From Sipunculus nudus (Eukaryota > Annelida > Sipuncula > Golfingiida > Sipunculidae), in contig CM049306.1 of NCBI GenBank assembly GCA_026874595.1, positions 19,771,019 to 19,835,018 of the forward strand: DNA of 64,000 nucleotides, given 5' to 3'. How positions within the stretch are numbered: position 1 is the first letter of the stretch; each line of letters starts with the position of its first letter. The notes beneath the pieces are model-generated. The model had not been told where the DNA came from and made no database searches. It saw only the letters and a program-made list of their open reading frames with translations. Both the position numbers and the translations under genes were made by a program. Positions 63,189 to 64,000 of this stretch are shown piece by piece.

Positions 63189-63212
63189 AACTGGAACAGT
63201 GGCAGACCTTGA
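61539..63212 (+). CDS. Reverse transcriptase-RNase H of the DIRS-type element
   Basis: Open from the codon after ORF1's TAG (same frame) to TGA 63210-63212, 557 codons. The first in-frame ATG is at 61737, already inside the conserved RT start (RDEINKGNYV), so independent initiation is unlikely. RT landmarks: GAIPKKDSDEIRLIHDAS, FMAKVDLKWGY, FGASKSPAIFQ and the catalytic VYLDD (YLDD at 62190-62201). RNase H landmarks: STDACDQGG, the Glu in NLKELYTIL, YTDNNAA and the final Asp in ADAIS. The module copies element RNA into DNA and degrades the template. It is intact with no missing catalytic residue seen. Confidence 0.92.
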   Translation, partial: EIPVTSPLTSCLPVWKEALDKDVDRDFIVNGITYGFKIVDNNSSITHVECENYRSATNSATRSKVEMQIRDEINKGNYVLCAKKPTIVSALGAIPKKDSDEIRLIHDASMPQCGSLNSYASPESVSYENLDTAVKYINKNSFMAKVDLKWGYRSVPIHRDCFQATGLKWKFSGEDKSRYMYDTRLCFGASKSPAIFQRITKAVGRMMKRKGFHGIIVYLDDFLLVENSEEKCRKALHTLIDLLTDLGFSVNWRKVVAPTKIITFLGIEIDSSLELLRIPRVKLCEIKSNVCAWLNKISFTKRQLQQIIGKLNWVASIFRVARPLLRKLIDVCKSLQKPSHRTRLNVELRMELRRWIYFLQGDQFNGVAYINVRKPQPDITISTDACDQGGAAWHHNKRQQRSMDWFYCNWTVDFALLDIGGKDINLKELYTILLAVRRWHKDWYNKKVVVYTDNNAAKYWINKGMGKNAHVNVWLQEIAWLSLTGNFWLTAKRVPTEKNITADAISRFHNLNFAAMAQAMLQQHCGIDIADHEYRLFNHMSTDAFFCVLQNWNSGRP

Positions 63213-64000
63213 AACAGGAACTGTCAGCATATCGGAAAGCAGCTTTCGCTGATACCACAAAAGCTACATACAAATGTCACCTCCGTGCATATTTACGTTT
63301 TTGTTTGTATTTTAAGTGTACGCCAGTACCTATTGATCGGGAATCATTATTGTTATATGCTGTTTTTTTGGCCAGATCGCTGAAACCAGAGAGTGTGCGA
63401 CAGTACCTAAATAAAGTTAGAATAATCCATCTGGAAGCAGGTATGTCTAATCCTTTAGAGAACAATTATGCTTTAAACATGCTACTGAGAGGAGTACGAC
63501 GTCGTAAAGGATCGCCTCCTCGGCAGAAATTGCCTATCACGCCAATGATTCTTCGAGACATTAAAAACAGGTTAAATCTGCGGGACTCTTTCCAGGCAAC
63601 GTTTTGGACAGTGTGTATAGTTGCCTTTCTAACCTTCTGTAGAAAATCTACATTATTGCTCAAGAGCCCTAATAAATTTGACCCGTCTTCTGATTTGACC
63701 TCGTGTGATCTCTCTCGTGTGGACGGCGGTCTTGTTCTAAACGTTAAGAGAACAAAAACAGTGCAGTATAAAGAAAGACAATTACAGATCCCTCTTACAC
63801 AAAACAATGGTGACTTGTGCCCAGTGTTAGCACTGGAAAATATGTGTACGCAGATTGGGGAGGTCGGCAGTAGGCCAGATATACCGCTGTTCGTATATCG
63901 ACACAAAAGCGGTGGCTTGAAAGTTATGACACACACGCTTTTTAATGATATGCTGAAAAGAACTCTTGAGACATGCGGCTACAATTCGTGCGAATACTCG
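63167..64000 (+). CDS. Tyrosine recombinase of the DIRS-type element (cut by window edge)
   Basis: Frame open from after TGA 63164-63166 to the window end, 278 codons, -1 relative to RT and overlapping its last 15 codons. Starting at 63188 the sequence ELEQWQTLKQEL leads into an N-terminal core-binding region (SVRQYLNKVRIIHLEAG) and the beginning of the catalytic fold. The first catalytic Arg is in FLTFCRKSTLL (codon 63641-63643); KRTKT probably supplies the catalytic Lys. The HxxR and Tyr boxes would lie past the edge. The first ATG (63443) is deep in the domain, so the product must come from splicing or frameshifting. A shorter - strand frame across this region is a shadow. Confidence 0.85.
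63170..63176 (+). promoter_or_regulatory. Candidate -1 ribosomal slippery site T_TTT_TTT
   Basis: In the RT frame the codons are GCT TTT TTT TGT; a -1 slip on the seven Ts continues exactly in the recombinase frame, 12 codons before the RT stop. No downstream pseudoknot was identified by eye. The same T-run is also the pyrimidine tract of the candidate acceptor, so the two explanations compete. Confidence 0.35.

Larger units (their letters stand above)
60415..64000 (+). mobile_element. DIRS-type tyrosine-recombinase retrotransposon, 3' end outside window
   Basis: Order ORF1 (SAM-like and CCCH finger), RT-RNase H, tyrosine recombinase defines a DIRS-order element, which integrates by recombinase rather than DDE integrase. 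No methyltransferase domain separates RNase H from YR, which resembles Ngaro/PAT layouts, but the rest of the element is missing. The 5' border is not resolved; sequence becomes CpG-richer from about 60415, and CGCTGCACT occurs twice (60422-60430 and 60486-60494) in the leader. All ORFs are intact in view, so the insertion looks recent. It lies antisense to the MAM gene. Confidence 0.85.

Noticed and set aside
63466-63936. 156-codon - strand frame at the window end
   Set aside because: Shadow of the tyrosine recombinase on the + strand, which has clear family motifs.

Overview
This is eukaryotic, AT-rich, intron-rich and heavily repetitive DNA. Reverse transcriptase/RNase H/tyrosine-recombinase retroelement coding sequence, large phase-1 MAM-domain gene architecture and many repeat elements with internal tandem cores (reminiscent of bivalve 'pearl' / Helentron-related elements) point to a mollusc, most likely a bivalve. 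That assignment is inference; no rRNA or species marker is present.

Layout. (1) 330-1285, + strand: the last two coding exons of a gene whose product ends in what looks like the second half of a PH domain, joined across a GC-AG intron. (2) About 1.3-16.5 kb: intergenic DNA between two convergent genes, holding a 22-bp minisatellite, a three-fold ~1 kb tandem block carrying a 37-bp minisatellite, ~280-bp repeats, and several transposon-like elements. (3) 16551-60186, - strand: 19 recognisable coding exons of one secreted multi-MAM protein, read right to left. Five MAM domains (A to E) are each built from three phase-1 exons; domains A-D are each preceded by a short Thr/Pro-rich linker exon. 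The stop codon is at 16551-16553; the N-terminus lies beyond the right edge or beyond the retroelement. At least 954 residues are encoded here. (4) The MAM introns are filled with repeats: a 3.5-kb array of ~48 copies of a 72-bp unit, a ~342-bp tandem family, two nearly identical 1.9-kb elements flanking two exons, a ~180-bp satellite inside a mobile element, a tRNA-derived SINE, and several 23-33 bp minisatellites. (5) About 60.4-64.0 kb, + strand: a CpG-richer DIRS-type (tyrosine-recombinase) retrotransposon with a SAM/CCCH ORF1, an RT-RNase H ORF and a YR ORF cut by the window edge.

The most interesting points are: (a) neither the RT ORF nor the YR ORF has a usable start codon. RT lies in the ORF1 frame behind a single TAG, while YR can be reached in frame either by a strong intron (donor 60940, acceptor 63188) that would fuse the ORF1 SAM-like region to the recombinase, or by a -1 slip at an in-frame T_TTT_TTT; (b) at least four sequence-unrelated repeat families share one end design: a 3'-terminal hairpin whose 3' arm is complementary to a short sub-terminal motif near the 5' end; nested insertions show their ends; (c) the 5' boundary of one MAM exon, with its splice acceptor, has been tandemly copied into the intron as decoy acceptors; (d) a GGTGGCGCCACC palindrome recurs exactly in different repeat families.
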